Part shown: positions 39,934 through 51,280 of the stretch, one piece after another | Position numbering within the stretch: position 1 is the stretch's first letter | Layout: the number at the start of each line of letters is the position of its first letter | Origin: Gilliamella sp. WF3-4 | GTDB lineage: Bacteria > Pseudomonadota > Gammaproteobacteria > Enterobacterales > Orbaceae | DNA: 64,000 bases | Reading direction: 5' to 3' | Assembly: GCF_001690275.1 (NCBI RefSeq) | Contig: NZ_LZGW01000017.1 | Span: 186,001 to 250,000 of the forward strand | Position numbers and translations under genes: made by a program | Notes under the pieces: generated by a model | Told to the model about the DNA's origin: nothing | The model's database searches: none | What the model saw: the letters and a program-made list of their open reading frames with translations, nothing else

Positions 39934-40560
39934 ATGCAAAGCCCAAAAATGCAGTCCCTAATTAAATTTTTGCGTCAACAAGCAATAAAAGATGAGCGAG
40001 TTTTAGATGCTATCGCTTCAATTCCTCGAGAACATTTTGTTGATGAGGCGTTGTCCCATCAAGCTTATGATAATTGTCCCTTACCAATAGGTAATGGGCA
40101 AACTATTTCTCAGCCCTATATTGTAGCAAAGATGACCGAATTATTAAGGTTAGAGCCTCACTCAAAAGTGCTCGAAATTGGTACAGGATCGGGATATCAA
40201 ACTGCGGTTTTGGCAAAATTAGTTGAACATGTTTGTTCGCTGGAACGTATCAAGAGTTTGCAATGGAATACTAAACGCCGTTTAAAACAACTTGATATTC
40301 ATAATATTTCGACACGCCATGGTGATGGTTGGTTAGGTTGGCCAGAGCGAGGGCCATTTGACGGTATTATCGTTACTGCCGCCGCATCCGAAGTACCACA
40401 ATGTTTATTAGAACAATTAGCAGATAAAGGCCGGCTAGTTATTCCTGTTGGTGAAAATAAACAGACTCTCCAATTAATTGAGCGTGATGGACATAATTTT
40501 ATCGTGAAAGATATGGGTGAGGTAATATTTGTTCCTTTAATTAAAGGTGATATAGAATAA
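39934..40560 (+). CDS. pcm: protein-L-isoaspartate O-methyltransferase
   Basis: 208 aa. Repairs isoaspartyl damage using SAM. Motif I is [16 protein letters not shown], with [19 protein letters not shown] before it and [12 protein letters not shown] after. Last gene of the tusE-to-pcm run; nlpD and rpoS, which follow in enterics, are not here. It ends 11 bases before a long convergent terminator. Confidence 0.95.
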   Translation: MQSPKMQSLIKFLRQQAIKDERVLDAIASIPREHFVDEALSHQAYDNCPLPIGNGQTISQPYIVAKMTELLRLEPHSKVLEIGTGSGYQTAVLAKLVEHVCSLERIKSLQWNTKRRLKQLDIHNISTRHGDGWLGWPERGPFDGIIVTAAASEVPQCLLEQLADKGRLVIPVGENKQTLQLIERDGHNFIVKDMGEVIFVPLIKGDIE

Positions 40561-40570
40561 TAGGTCTGCA

Positions 40571-40609
40571 TTTCAAATAGGAAATAAAATATTTATTTTC
40601 TATTTGAAA
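40571..40609. terminator. bidirectional terminator between pcm and pnuC
   Basis: An 18-bp stem, 40571-40588 with 40592-40609, contains one G-T pair and a three-base loop. The outer arms are TTTCAAATAG and CTATTTGAAA. It lies between two convergent genes. Confidence 0.75.
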
Positions 40610-40649
40610 CACATTTGGTCCTAAAATCTTTTGACAATATCTAATATAT

Positions 40650-41339
40650 TTATTGTTTCAGTTTAGAACGTTCCCATTCACAGATTCCATAAATAGCATT
40701 AAACAAGTAAATTAAGTATTGTGTTGCAATAACGATATTGTCGGTATAGATATTTAAACCAATTACCAGTACATTTAATATAACCCATAAATACCAGTTA
40801 AACGCATAGCGCATCATCAATAATAATTGAGCAACAATACCTAGACCAAATATAAAACAGTTAGTTATTAGTTGGTAGGTTGTATTAGTTGCACCAATTT
40901 TATCCGTTAAATAAATATTAATAAAAGCGGCAATAATAAGAAATATGATTGTATATAAAAATGTGGTTTCATTGAGTGAGCGAACTTTAACGTTTTTATT
41001 ATTATCAAGGTTCTTTTTCCAAGTGAATAAACCATAGATGTGTGAACAAAAATAGTAGACTGGCGGTAGTCCTGCACCAATATTGCCGCCAAGAACATTA
41101 GCACAACATTCTGCAACTACGGCAAACATACCTAATACATTCCCCATGTTTTTACGTTTTGCTAATAAGATAACACATAGCAGACCGCAAAAAGCGCCTA
41201 TGTAAGAAGTAGCATAGCGTAAATCAAATTCAGTAAATGGGTCAGTGTATAAGAATGCTAGCGTTACACATAATATACAAAAAAATGGATAGAATTTACT
41301 GCGTCCAATTAAAATGGCAAGATTGCTTAATTTATTCAT
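40650..41339 (-). CDS. pnuC: PnuC-family nicotinamide riboside/NMN transporter
   Basis: 229 aa integral membrane protein with about seven hydrophobic segments. The PnuC-type motif is NWYLWVILNVLVIGLNIYTD near the C-terminal third, and ATQYLIYLFNAIYGICEW near the end. Six bases after nadR, so it is co-transcribed with the kinase/regulator that traps the imported riboside. Confidence 0.93.
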   Translation of the reverse strand: MNKLSNLAILIGRSKFYPFFCILCVTLAFLYTDPFTEFDLRYATSYIGAFCGLLCVILLAKRKNMGNVLGMFAVVAECCANVLGGNIGAGLPPVYYFCSHIYGLFTWKKNLDNNKNVKVRSLNETTFLYTIIFLIIAAFINIYLTDKIGATNTTYQLITNCFIFGLGIVAQLLLMMRYAFNWYLWVILNVLVIGLNIYTDNIVIATQYLIYLFNAIYGICEWERSKLKQ

Positions 41340-41345
41340 AATTCA

Positions 41346-42587
<1,242 letters not shown>

Positions 42588-42595
42588 TTATATTT

Positions 42596-42613
42596 TGTTT
42601 TTTATCTTAAACA
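42596..42613. promoter_or_regulatory. NadR box, promoter-downstream copy
   Basis: TGTTTT-TTATCT-TAAACA matches the NadR operator TGTTTA-N6-TAAACA with one mismatch. It covers the likely transcription start of nadR, just downstream of its -10. Confidence 0.75.
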
Positions 42614-42614
42614 C

Positions 42615-42643
42615 AATATAAATCAATTCTGCACTTTGTTCAA
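42615..42643 (-). promoter_or_regulatory. nadR-pnuC promoter
   Basis: On the minus strand TTGAAC (42643-42638) and TATATT (42620-42615) are separated by exactly 17 bases, a good sigma-70 promoter. The -35 lies inside the upstream NadR box and the start site inside the downstream box. Confidence 0.7.
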
Positions 42644-42654
42644 TATATTAAACA
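42637..42654. promoter_or_regulatory. NadR box, -35 copy
   Basis: TGTTCA-ATATAT-TAAACA, one mismatch from TGTTTA-N6-TAAACA, with flanking bases extending the dyad to 20 positions (18 symmetrical). It overlaps the nadR -35 and lies 41 bp from the other box, about four helical turns. Confidence 0.78.
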
Positions 42655-42811
42655 AAAATAATTTATTTTGATATAGGTTATTGGCAATTTATAACAATTA
42701 AATTAAAAAGAATAAATACTCTTTTGAGTATTAATAATTGTGCTATAACTTAATTAACTGATAACATGAGATATTAAAATAGGTGAAATTAATTTTTTAT
42801 AAAAGAGAAAA

Positions 42812-44389
42812 ATGAAAATGAAAATTCAACAAATTGCTTTTTTAATCGCATTCGCTTCTGGTAGCGTTTTTGCCAGCAATAATGTAACACTCAATAAAAT
42901 AACCCTGTTTTTGCAAGGTGCTGAATTGCAAGGGCAGTCAACGGTGTCGTTAACTAAAGGTGAAAGCGAAATTGCATTAACTGGAATTGCTGATGGTGTT
43001 AGAGCTAATTCAATTAATGTGGGATTTGGTAAAAATGCTAATGTAAAAGTACTCTCAACGTCATTAAATGAAGATTATTCTAACAATGATAAACAAAATG
43101 ACGAAATTAAGCCTTTACTTGAAGAGTTACAGCAATTACATGAAAAACGTGATACGGCTGATATTCAATTAAAAGCCATATCTGAACAAGTTGCTCTTTT
43201 ACAAGGAAATCGTTTAGATTTATTAGTAAAAAGTGACAATGATAGTTTAAGTGGAATGAAAAATACCTTAGATTTCATTAAAACCAATTTAATCGCAACA
43301 CTAAATGAACAAAATAAACGTCAAAAAGAGGTCGATCAGATAGATGTCCAAATAAGGCAATGTCAAGATAAAATTGATAAGCGAAAAGCATTAACAAACA
43401 GTCCTAACAGTGCAATTATCGTTAAGGTTTATTCTGACAAAGATATGACATTACCAGTTACTTTATCTTATGTCACCAATAAAGCTGGTTGGGTTCCAGT
43501 TTATGATGTGCGTGTTGCTGATATCAACTCCCCGTTACAATTAACTTATAAAGCAGATATTTATCAAAATAGTGGCTTGAATTGGCAGAATATCGATTTT
43601 AGTTTATCGACTTCTAATCCAAGTGACGGAATAACGGCGCCTGATTTATTGCCTTGGCATATTGATATCTATTCTGAAAAAGGTGGCTTCTTTTTTTCTA
43701 AACATGATGATATAAGTGCAAAAGTATCAAGATCCGTTGGCCCTGATGATAATGCATTAACCAATACTTTAGGCATTAACACGCGCTTTGAGGTTAAATT
43801 GCCCTATACCATTAAATCGAATACCCAAAGTAATATCCTTACGTTACAGAACAAAGAAGTTGAAGCAAAATATCATTACATTGCCATTCCTAAATTAGAT
43901 AGTAGCGTGTACTTACAAGCACAAATTACTGATTGGGATAAATTAGACCTTTTGCCTGGAAAATCGACAGTATTTTTTGATGGCAATTATATTGGTGAGA
44001 GTTTTATTACTACTAAAGATTTAAAAGAAACATTGGATATCTCTTTAGGAAAAGATAAAAACATTTTTATATCGCGTAATCGTAATATTAATGAAACATC
44101 AAAACCTTCGTTATTTGGTAATGATATTTCACAAAAATATGCTTATACCATTGATGTAAAAAATGCCAAATCGCTACCAATTGATATTATTGTTTATGAT
44201 CAGCTACCGAATATTATAAACAAGACAGTAGTGCTTGATGATGCTAAATATGATGATGCAAATTATGATAAAAAGACTGGCACATTAATATGGCAATTTA
44301 AATTAAATCCAAACGAAAATAAAAATCTTAATTTAAGCTTTAAACTTACTTATCCAAAAGATAAAGTTAGCGATATAATTGGATTGTAG
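42812..44389 (+). CDS. secreted DUF4140/DUF4139-type protein
   Basis: 525 aa with a signal peptide (cleavage after VFA, near 21). An N-terminal beta domain (23-95, ITLFLQGAELQGQ) is followed by a coiled coil (about 95-195) and a DUF4139-like beta region with SYVTNKAGWVPVYDVRV and TYKADIYQNSGLNW. This layout matches mucoidy-inhibitor MuiA-like proteins, whose role is poorly known. Recessed between nadR and recD; likely monocistronic or with recD (24 bases apart). Confidence 0.8.
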   Translation: MKMKIQQIAFLIAFASGSVFASNNVTLNKITLFLQGAELQGQSTVSLTKGESEIALTGIADGVRANSINVGFGKNANVKVLSTSLNEDYSNNDKQNDEIKPLLEELQQLHEKRDTADIQLKAISEQVALLQGNRLDLLVKSDNDSLSGMKNTLDFIKTNLIATLNEQNKRQKEVDQIDVQIRQCQDKIDKRKALTNSPNSAIIVKVYSDKDMTLPVTLSYVTNKAGWVPVYDVRVADINSPLQLTYKADIYQNSGLNWQNIDFSLSTSNPSDGITAPDLLPWHIDIYSEKGGFFFSKHDDISAKVSRSVGPDDNALTNTLGINTRFEVKLPYTIKSNTQSNILTLQNKEVEAKYHYIAIPKLDSSVYLQAQITDWDKLDLLPGKSTVFFDGNYIGESFITTKDLKETLDISLGKDKNIFISRNRNINETSKPSLFGNDISQKYAYTIDVKNAKSLPIDIIVYDQLPNIINKTVVLDDAKYDDANYDKKTGTLIWQFKLNPNENKNLNLSFKLTYPKDKVSDIIGL

Positions 44390-44413
44390 ATAAGTTAATA
44401 ATAGACGTAAAAT

Positions 44414-46264
44414 ATGTTAAATCAGTGGCTCAGCCAATTTAAACAAGACAGCCAAATTAGTTTGCTGGATATTCATTTGGCATATTTTCTAACCAATAAA
44501 GCGAAGCTAAATGATGATATTACGGCTAAACGTTTTAGTTTTTTGGTGCTATCGTTAAGTAAAGAGGTAAGATCTGGTCATGTTTGTCTGGATCTTACTT
44601 ACTTAACTCAATCTACTATTGAGCCGCAACTTTGGTTAGATTTAGGATCACCGAGCGAGCATGATTGGAAACTCACACTAGAACAAGCAGGTAATCATCA
44701 GGTTGTGAGCGATGGAGCAAGTTTATCTCCGCTTATCTTTATTGAAAATAAACTCTATTTTCAACGTATGTGGTTGGATGAAAAAAATGTCGCTCAATAT
44801 TTTAATCACACAACGCTGGATAAAGAGTTAAGCGGTGATGCTGATTTAAGCGCGATACTTAATCAGCTTTTTGTCTACAATGAATCTGAAATTGATTGGC
44901 AAAAAGTAGCCGTCGCTTTGGCATTAACACGTAAAGTTGCTATTATTTCGGGGGGACCTGGTACTGGCAAAACAACCACTGTTGCCAAAATTTTAGCCGC
45001 AATTATGCAAACCAACCCAAAAGCTCGCTTGATTACCGCAGCGCCAACGGGTAAAGCCGCATCAAGGCTAACCGAATCATTGAGCCGAGCAATAGAACAA
45101 CTCTCTGTGACAGCACTAAATATAAAAGCTGAAGCGATCACTTTACACCGCTTATTAGGTGCAAAAGCAGATAATCGTTCATTCAAGCATGATAAGAACA
45201 ACCGATTGCATGTCGATGTATTAGTGATTGATGAAGCGTCAATGGTGGACTTAAATATGATGGCAAGGGTTATTGAGGCACTACCAAATGCTGCTCGTTT
45301 AATTTTATTAGGCGATAAAGATCAACTATCATCAGTTGAAGCAGGAGCCGTATTTGGTGACCTTTGTACTTTTATTACACATGGTTATAGTGAGCCACGA
45401 GCCAAAGAACTTAGCCAATTAACTGGCTATATTGTACCGGCTTGCAAGCAAACAGTTGCAATCACTGACAGTATTTGCTTATTACAAAAGAGTTATCGCT
45501 TCAATGAATCATCTGGTATTGGGTTATTGGCTAATGCAGTAAAAGAGGGACGTTCAACGGTTGTTAAGAAATTACTATTTGATGAGTCGTTAAGTGATAT
45601 CCAATATCACGCACTTTCATCTCAGCAAGCTTATCATGATGTTTTACAAGATAGTATTAATCATTATCAACATTATTTAAATATGATTAAGCAAAGCGGA
45701 ACGCACGATATTGCGGCAGTTTTAGCTAAATTCGCCGAATATCGTTTACTTTGTGCCGTAAGAGAAGGTCATTTTGGTGTAGAAGGTTTAAACAAACAAA
45801 TTGAGTTATTATTAGCTAAAAATAAATTGATTCATTTAAAAAATAAAGAAACATGGTATGTTGGCAGACCAATTATGATTTTACGTAATAGTGCTTCATT
45901 AGGGCTGTATAATGGCGATATTGGCATTACATTAATGGCAGAAAATGATAGCTCAAAGTTACGAGTGTATTTTCCTTTCGCAGATGGTTCAATTAAAGGG
46001 TTTTCACCATTTCGATTACCTGAACATGAGACTGCTTATGCCATGACCATCCATAAATCGCAAGGATCAGAGTTTGATTATGTTAATGTGATTCTGCCAA
46101 TTGATTATTCGCCGTTGCTCAATCGTTCTTTGCTTTATACCGCAATTACCCGTGCTAAAAAAACCGTTGCAATTTATGCAGTTGAATCAATTTTAATACA
46201 AGCGATTAAATCACAGACACAAAGGCATAGTGGTTTAGTGGATTTATTACAAAATAACTCATAA
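44414..46264 (+). CDS. recD: exodeoxyribonuclease V alpha subunit RecD
   Basis: 616 aa (E. coli 608). SF1 helicase subunit of RecBCD. Walker A GGPGTGKTTT starts at 180, VLVIDEASMVDLNMM is Walker B, and the last motif is YAMTIHKSQGSEFDYV followed by LLYTAITRAKK. The N-terminal RecB-interaction region is present. recB and recC, normally upstream, are not in this window. Confidence 0.95.
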   Translation: MLNQWLSQFKQDSQISLLDIHLAYFLTNKAKLNDDITAKRFSFLVLSLSKEVRSGHVCLDLTYLTQSTIEPQLWLDLGSPSEHDWKLTLEQAGNHQVVSDGASLSPLIFIENKLYFQRMWLDEKNVAQYFNHTTLDKELSGDADLSAILNQLFVYNESEIDWQKVAVALALTRKVAIISGGPGTGKTTTVAKILAAIMQTNPKARLITAAPTGKAASRLTESLSRAIEQLSVTALNIKAEAITLHRLLGAKADNRSFKHDKNNRLHVDVLVIDEASMVDLNMMARVIEALPNAARLILLGDKDQLSSVEAGAVFGDLCTFITHGYSEPRAKELSQLTGYIVPACKQTVAITDSICLLQKSYRFNESSGIGLLANAVKEGRSTVVKKLLFDESLSDIQYHALSSQQAYHDVLQDSINHYQHYLNMIKQSGTHDIAAVLAKFAEYRLLCAVREGHFGVEGLNKQIELLLAKNKLIHLKNKETWYVGRPIMILRNSASLGLYNGDIGITLMAENDSSKLRVYFPFADGSIKGFSPFRLPEHETAYAMTIHKSQGSEFDYVNVILPIDYSPLLNRSLLYTAITRAKKTVAIYAVESILIQAIKSQTQRHSGLVDLLQNNS

Positions 46265-46335
46265 GTTTGAGTATTTTAAGCACTGTTAAATGAATTGTTA
46301 TTTATCGGGTTTGTTGGTAAAAGTTTCGGGTGGAG

Positions 46336-46361
46336 TAATAAAACAGGGCAATAAGCCCTGT
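46336..46361 (-). terminator. terminator of gltIJKL
   Basis: ACAGGGC and GCCCTGT arms with a five-base loop. On the minus strand the second arm runs into TTTTATT. It lies 11 bases past the gltL stop. Confidence 0.75.
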
Positions 46362-46371
46362 AATAATTGAA

Positions 46372-47097
46372 TTAATGGATAATTTTAGCTAAAAAGTCTT
46401 TAGCACGATCTGATTGTGGATTAGTAAAGAACTGTTCTTTTGAGGTATCTTCAATAATTTCGCCGGCATCCATAAAGATAACTCGGTGCGCCACTTTACG
46501 GGCAAAGCCCATTTCATGAGTAACGACCATCATGGTCATACCTTCATAAGCGAGCTCAACCATAACATCTAATACTTCGTTTACCATTTCGGGATCTAGT
46601 GCTGAGGTTGGTTCGTCAAACAGCATCACAATCGGATCCATACATAACGCGCGAGCAATAGCCACGCGTTGCTGTTGACCACCAGAAAGCTGAGCAGGGT
46701 ATTTATTGGCATGAGCCAGTAACCCAACACGTTCTAGAAGGTTAAGTGCTTTTTCTTGAGCTTCTTCGTCTGTTCGACCTAACACTTTAATTTGTGCAAG
46801 TGTTAGATTTTTTAAAATAGTTAAGTGTGGGAATAACTCAAAATGTTGAAACACCATGCCTACTTTAGAACGTAATTTGGCTAAATTGGTTGATTTGCTA
46901 GTTATTTCTGTCCCATTAATAATAATTTTACCCTGTTGAATAGGCTCTAAGGCGTTTACGGTTTTTATTAGGGTTGATTTTCCTGAACCCGAAGGACCAC
47001 AAACAACCACAACCTCGCCTTTACCGACTCTTGTTGTGCAGTTTTTTAATACCTGAAATTGTCCATACCATTTTGATATATTTTCTAAGGAGATCAT
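46372..47097 (-). CDS. gltL: glutamate/aspartate ABC transporter ATP-binding protein
   Basis: 241 aa, same length as E. coli GltL. Walker [10 protein letters not shown] at 34-42, [15 protein letters not shown] signature, [15 protein letters not shown] Walker B, and VTHEMGFA switch histidine. Overlaps gltK by four bases; last gene of the operon. Confidence 0.92.
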   Translation of the reverse strand: MISLENISKWYGQFQVLKNCTTRVGKGEVVVVCGPSGSGKSTLIKTVNALEPIQQGKIIINGTEITSKSTNLAKLRSKVGMVFQHFELFPHLTILKNLTLAQIKVLGRTDEEAQEKALNLLERVGLLAHANKYPAQLSGGQQQRVAIARALCMDPIVMLFDEPTSALDPEMVNEVLDVMVELAYEGMTMMVVTHEMGFARKVAHRVIFMDAGEIIEDTSKEQFFTNPQSDRAKDFLAKIIH

Positions 47098-47774
47098 CGA
47101 GTAATCCTTTTCTTAAAATAATTAACTAGACGTGAAACGGTGAAGCAAATAACAAAATAAATTGCTCCTGTAAATAATACCATCTCAACGATTAAACCAT
47201 CTCTATTACCCACAATATTAACCGCACGATAGAAGAAATCAGCTAAATTTAAGGTGTAAATAAGCGTCGTATCTTGGAATAAGATAATACCTTGTGTTAA
47301 TAATAATGGTGTCATAATACGAAATGCTTGTGGTAAAACCACCATTCGTAATGCCTGACCTTTAGTCATACCGAGTGCTAGTGATGCACTGATTTGACCT
47401 TTAGATACACTTTGAATACCAGCTCGAATAATTTCCGAATAGTAAGCCGCTTCAAACAAAGCAAAAGCGATTAATGCCGACACAAAACGTATATCTGTTG
47501 TGGGTGGAAGATTTAAAATCTTTTCTAATAGTTGAGGCACTAGCAAATAAAACCAGAGCAAAACCATCATTAATGGAATTGAACGGAATATATTTACATA
47601 GCATGAAGCAAACCAATGTAGTACTTTAATTGATGAAAGTCGCATAATGGCAAGTAGCGTTCCCCAAACGATACCAAAAATTACAGCGGTAATGGTTATC
47701 TCTAAGGTTAATAGCATACCACGCATGATATAAGGTAAATTAGGCAGGATTTGACCCCATTCTAAATCGATCAT
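47094..47774 (-). CDS. gltK: glutamate/aspartate ABC transporter permease
   Basis: 226 aa permease (E. coli 224) with about five membrane segments and the ATPase-contact loop [20 protein letters not shown]. Overlaps gltJ by four bases. Confidence 0.9.
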   Translation of the reverse strand: MIDLEWGQILPNLPYIMRGMLLTLEITITAVIFGIVWGTLLAIMRLSSIKVLHWFASCYVNIFRSIPLMMVLLWFYLLVPQLLEKILNLPPTTDIRFVSALIAFALFEAAYYSEIIRAGIQSVSKGQISASLALGMTKGQALRMVVLPQAFRIMTPLLLTQGIILFQDTTLIYTLNLADFFYRAVNIVGNRDGLIVEMVLFTGAIYFVICFTVSRLVNYFKKRITR

Positions 47775-48511
47775 GATTTACCTCCTAATACGCCAGGAAG
47801 TCGCACTTTTTTCTCAATATATTGCATGGCAAACATGATAGCGACATTGATAATTACATATCCAAATGTAATAGCAATGAATGATTCATAAGGTTGGCCT
47901 GCATGTTCAAGCAATTGGTTTGCTTGTTTGGTTAATTCGACATAACCAACAGTTGAGGCAACAGCCGAGTTTTTAACCATATTTAATATTTCAGATGTTA
48001 ACGGTGGTAACACACGTCGATAAGCGTTTGGCAATAAAATATATAAATAGGTTTGTTTCAGAGTTAATCCTAATGCAATTCCTGCGCTTTTCTGACCAGC
48101 AGGGATTGATTGAATAGCAGCTCTCACTTGTTCACAAATACGTGCACCTGTGAATAATCCTAATCCTATGGTTGACATTAATAAAGTAAATATCATAGGG
48201 TCAAGACTATATAACCAGTCACGGATAGATTCTGGTACCAGTGCTGGTACAACTTCAATCCAAAAGAATAAGTGAATGATTAACGGGATATTCCTAAAAA
48301 CCTCAACATAACATGTACCTAAGCCAGATAAAAAGCGGTTAGGTAATGTTCTCAGCACACCAAATAGCGAACCAACCAAAAAGGCAACCGTTCCTGATGT
48401 AATAACTAGCAATATGGTCATTTGGAAACCTAACCACAACCAGCCTAGATACGTTGTATCCCCAAATGGTGCTGGTTGAAGAAAAATTCCCCAATTCCAA
48501 CTTGTTGTCAT
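47771..48511 (-). CDS. gltJ: glutamate/aspartate ABC transporter permease
   Basis: 246 aa, same length as E. coli GltJ. The ATPase-contact loop is [38 protein letters not shown] is typical of this amino-acid permease family. Pairs with GltK in the inner membrane. Separated from gltI by 90 bases with a hairpin. Confidence 0.91.
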   Translation of the reverse strand: MTTSWNWGIFLQPAPFGDTTYLGWLWLGFQMTILLVITSGTVAFLVGSLFGVLRTLPNRFLSGLGTCYVEVFRNIPLIIHLFFWIEVVPALVPESIRDWLYSLDPMIFTLLMSTIGLGLFTGARICEQVRAAIQSIPAGQKSAGIALGLTLKQTYLYILLPNAYRRVLPPLTSEILNMVKNSAVASTVGYVELTKQANQLLEHAGQPYESFIAITFGYVIINVAIMFAMQYIEKKVRLPGVLGGKS

Positions 48512-48560
48512 AAATACTCCAACATGTAAAAAAATTGTAAATAGTACTAAATAAGATGAT

Positions 48561-48580
48561 GGACGCAGTTGCCTACGTCC
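48561..48580 (-). promoter_or_regulatory. intercistronic hairpin between gltI and gltJ
   Basis: Read on the minus strand, GGACGTAG pairs with CTGCGTCC (one G-U) around a GCAA tetraloop. No T tract follows, so it is more likely an mRNA-stabilising or partial-readthrough element that gives more binding protein than permease. Confidence 0.5.
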
Positions 48581-48601
48581 TTATGGGAAAATATCTGCGT
48601 A

Positions 48602-49516
48602 TTAATCTAATGCTTTATCATTAGGATGAGCGAAAAGCTCTTTCATCTCAGGAGACATATCAAAGTTCATATTTAACCCTTTTGGTGGAATAGGTTGTTT
48701 AAACCAGCGGTTGTATGACTTTTCGGCGACACCTGATGTTTGCGCTTCTGAAATAGTTTTATCGACTAAAGCTTTAAATTGTGGGTCTTGTTTACGCAAC
48801 ATACAACCATAGGCTTCATAAGATAATGGTGTACCTACAATTTCCCATTGTTCAGGTTTTTTTGCTTTCGAGCGCTCACCAGCTAATAATGCATCATCAA
48901 TAAGAAATGCTGCTGCTCGTCCACTTTCAAGTGTGCGAAATGCATCGCCATGATCTTTGGTCGCAATAATACGAATATTTAACCCTTTTTCAGTATTGAT
49001 TTTGTTGAGCATAACTTCGGATGTTGTACCTGAAGTTACGACCACATTTTTACCTTTCAGATCGTCAATATCTTTAATCTTGCTACTAGTTTTAACTAAA
49101 AAGCGAGTGCCAACAATAAAGATCGTATTTGAAAAATCAACTTGTTGTTGACGAGAAAGATTATTGGTTGTTGAACCACATTCAAAATCGTAAGAACCGT
49201 TTTGTAACAGTGGAATACGGTTTTGAGAAGTCAGCGGTAAGTATTTAACTTGCAAGTTAGGCATGTTTAACTCTTTTTTTACTGCATTAATAATAAGATC
49301 TGAGTAATCTTGAGAATAACCAACAACTGTTTGGTTATCACCATAATATGAGAACGGGACTGATGATTCTCTATGTCCTACGACAATCACACCATTTTCT
49401 TTTACTTTAGCTAGTGTACCAGTTAATTCATCGGCAAATGCGGCACTATTCACTAGACCTAACATTGCAAATGATAACACTAGTTTGGTTAATTTTGTCT
49501 TTCTGTTCATACTCAT
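48602..49516 (-). CDS. gltI: glutamate/aspartate periplasmic binding protein
   Basis: 304 aa (E. coli 302). Signal peptide with cleavage after AFA (28). Binding-protein core includes IVVGHRESSVPFSYY, DFECGSTTNNLSRQQQVDFS and GRAAAFLIDDALLAGE. First gene of gltIJKL; TAGGAGATG precedes the first Met, and a second Met two codons in is equally likely. Confidence 0.94.
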   Translation of the reverse strand: MSMNRKTKLTKLVLSFAMLGLVNSAAFADELTGTLAKVKENGVIVVGHRESSVPFSYYGDNQTVVGYSQDYSDLIINAVKKELNMPNLQVKYLPLTSQNRIPLLQNGSYDFECGSTTNNLSRQQQVDFSNTIFIVGTRFLVKTSSKIKDIDDLKGKNVVVTSGTTSEVMLNKINTEKGLNIRIIATKDHGDAFRTLESGRAAAFLIDDALLAGERSKAKKPEQWEIVGTPLSYEAYGCMLRKQDPQFKALVDKTISEAQTSGVAEKSYNRWFKQPIPPKGLNMNFDMSPEMKELFAHPNDKALD

Positions 49517-49738
49517 CTCCTACTGTTTAGTTTGTATCATATTAAATAATTTTAATATTTTTACAAAGGGGGTATATTATAACTTATTTTTTATCATAAA
49601 AGTACTTTTTACTGTTTATTTGTTTATCATTGAAACTAGGTGCAATCAATAATTCGCATAATATTATGGCTACGAATTACACCAATACTTATTTAAATCC
49701 AATTATATAATAAGCAATAATTATGCCAGTATTGTAAA

Positions 49739-51280
49739 TTATGAACGTCGTTTTATAAAAAGTGAGATAAACATTAATATCATAATGACAAAATAGGGTA
49801 GAGTGCCCCATTTTGCATAAGGTGTTAAACCTATTGTGGGCGATACAGATGCTGATAAAACACCTGTTTCAAATTGTGGTAATTGTTTAACGATATTACC
49901 ATGCTCATCAATAATTGCAGTAATTCCCGTATTGGTACTGCGAATTAAAGGTCTGCCAAATTCCAGCGCCCTAGCTTGTGCCATCTGTAAATGTTGTTTA
50001 GGACCAATGCTATCGCCAAACCAAGCATCATTTGAAACAGTAAGTAAAAAATCGGTATCAGAGGCAAAGTTTTGATGGATTAAATTCGATAAAATCACTT
50101 CATAACAAATAGCTGGTGTAAATTTAAAGCCTTTTATGTGTAATTGAGGTTGTATTGTTTCGCCAGGCTTCATTGATGACATTGGAATATCGAGAATGGC
50201 AGCAATCGGTTCAAGTATTGACTCTAGCGGTGTAAACTCACCAAAAGGCACCAAATGATGTTTTCTATAACGATTGGTTGTTGGGTATTGATAAGGTTCT
50301 TTTTCACCAAGCACTAACAGGGTATTATAGATATCTCCATTGGATTGATATCCTTCTTCACCAAAACGATAATCAAGAATGCCCACGGCAATTTCAGCAT
50401 CATGAGCTCTAGCTTGGTTATCTAAATATTGCAAAAAAGTTTGCTGATTGATTTCGTAATCGGTGATACTGGCTTCTGACCAGATGATAATTTCATTTTT
50501 ATTTAGATTGTCTAAGGTAAGTTTAGTATAGGTTTGTAACGTGTTATTGAGCTGTTCTTTTGTCCAGCGGATTGACTGCGAAATATTTCCTTGAATTAAC
50601 GCAAAATGAGCCGAGCGCGTTTTGTCTACAGTAGTCCAATTAATATTGCTGAATGAAATTGGTGCAATAAAGAGCGTAAACAGTGCAATAATCGAACCAA
50701 TTGCGTGCTTTCGGGATGTTCTGATGGTTATTGACTTAATACTATAAATAAATAACCCACACAAAATAGTAAGCAATAAAGTAACACAATCTATTCCCCC
50801 TATAGGGAAATAGGCTCGCAGTGGGCTATCAAGTTGACTATAACCGAGCTGTAACCAAGCAAATCCAGTCAATATATAACCACGTAAAAACTCAGTTATT
50901 TGCCAAAGCATTGGTGCTGCAAGTACTAGTTGCTTAAATGAAAATTGTCCAGCAAAACGATTTACCATTCTTAATAGAAAAGCAAAAAGCATAGGATAAA
51001 GCGATAAATACAGGATTAAAAAGCCTAAAATAATAATGGCAACGGGTAGAGGTAATTCTCCATATTGTTTTATGCTGATATAAACCCAATGCACGCCAGA
51101 TGTAAAATAGCCGATACCCCAAGTTAATCCCAATAGCATGGCTTGTTTTTTAGATTTATCAGCAATAAGCCATAAAAAACCCGCAAACGAGACAAAAGCT
51201 AACGGCCAAATATGAAAAGGTGCATAACTAAAAACGGCTATTGCACCAAGAAATATACTTAATAATATCTGTTTAAGCAT
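49739..51280 (-). CDS. lnt: apolipoprotein N-acyltransferase
   Basis: 513 aa. Adds the third acyl chain to lipoproteins in the inner membrane. About seven N-terminal membrane segments, then a nitrilase-type domain with E269 (IIWSEAS), K340 ([13 protein letters not shown]) and C392 (ICYEVILSN). Overlaps corC by eight bases, the enteric order. Confidence 0.95.
   Translation of the reverse strand: MLKQILLSIFLGAIAVFSYAPFHIWPLAFVSFAGFLWLIADKSKKQAMLLGLTWGIGYFTSGVHWVYISIKQYGELPLPVAIIILGFLILYLSLYPMLFAFLLRMVNRFAGQFSFKQLVLAAPMLWQITEFLRGYILTGFAWLQLGYSQLDSPLRAYFPIGGIDCVTLLLTILCGLFIYSIKSITIRTSRKHAIGSIIALFTLFIAPISFSNINWTTVDKTRSAHFALIQGNISQSIRWTKEQLNNTLQTYTKLTLDNLNKNEIIIWSEASITDYEINQQTFLQYLDNQARAHDAEIAVGILDYRFGEEGYQSNGDIYNTLLVLGEKEPYQYPTTNRYRKHHLVPFGEFTPLESILEPIAAILDIPMSSMKPGETIQPQLHIKGFKFTPAICYEVILSNLIHQNFASDTDFLLTVSNDAWFGDSIGPKQHLQMAQARALEFGRPLIRSTNTGITAIIDEHGNIVKQLPQFETGVLSASVSPTIGLTPYAKWGTLPYFVIMILMFISLFIKRRS

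Noticed and set aside
49657-49668. Palindrome CATAATATTATG between lnt and gltI as an operator.
   Set aside because: Short, AT-only and without a matching regulator or a placed promoter; not above chance.
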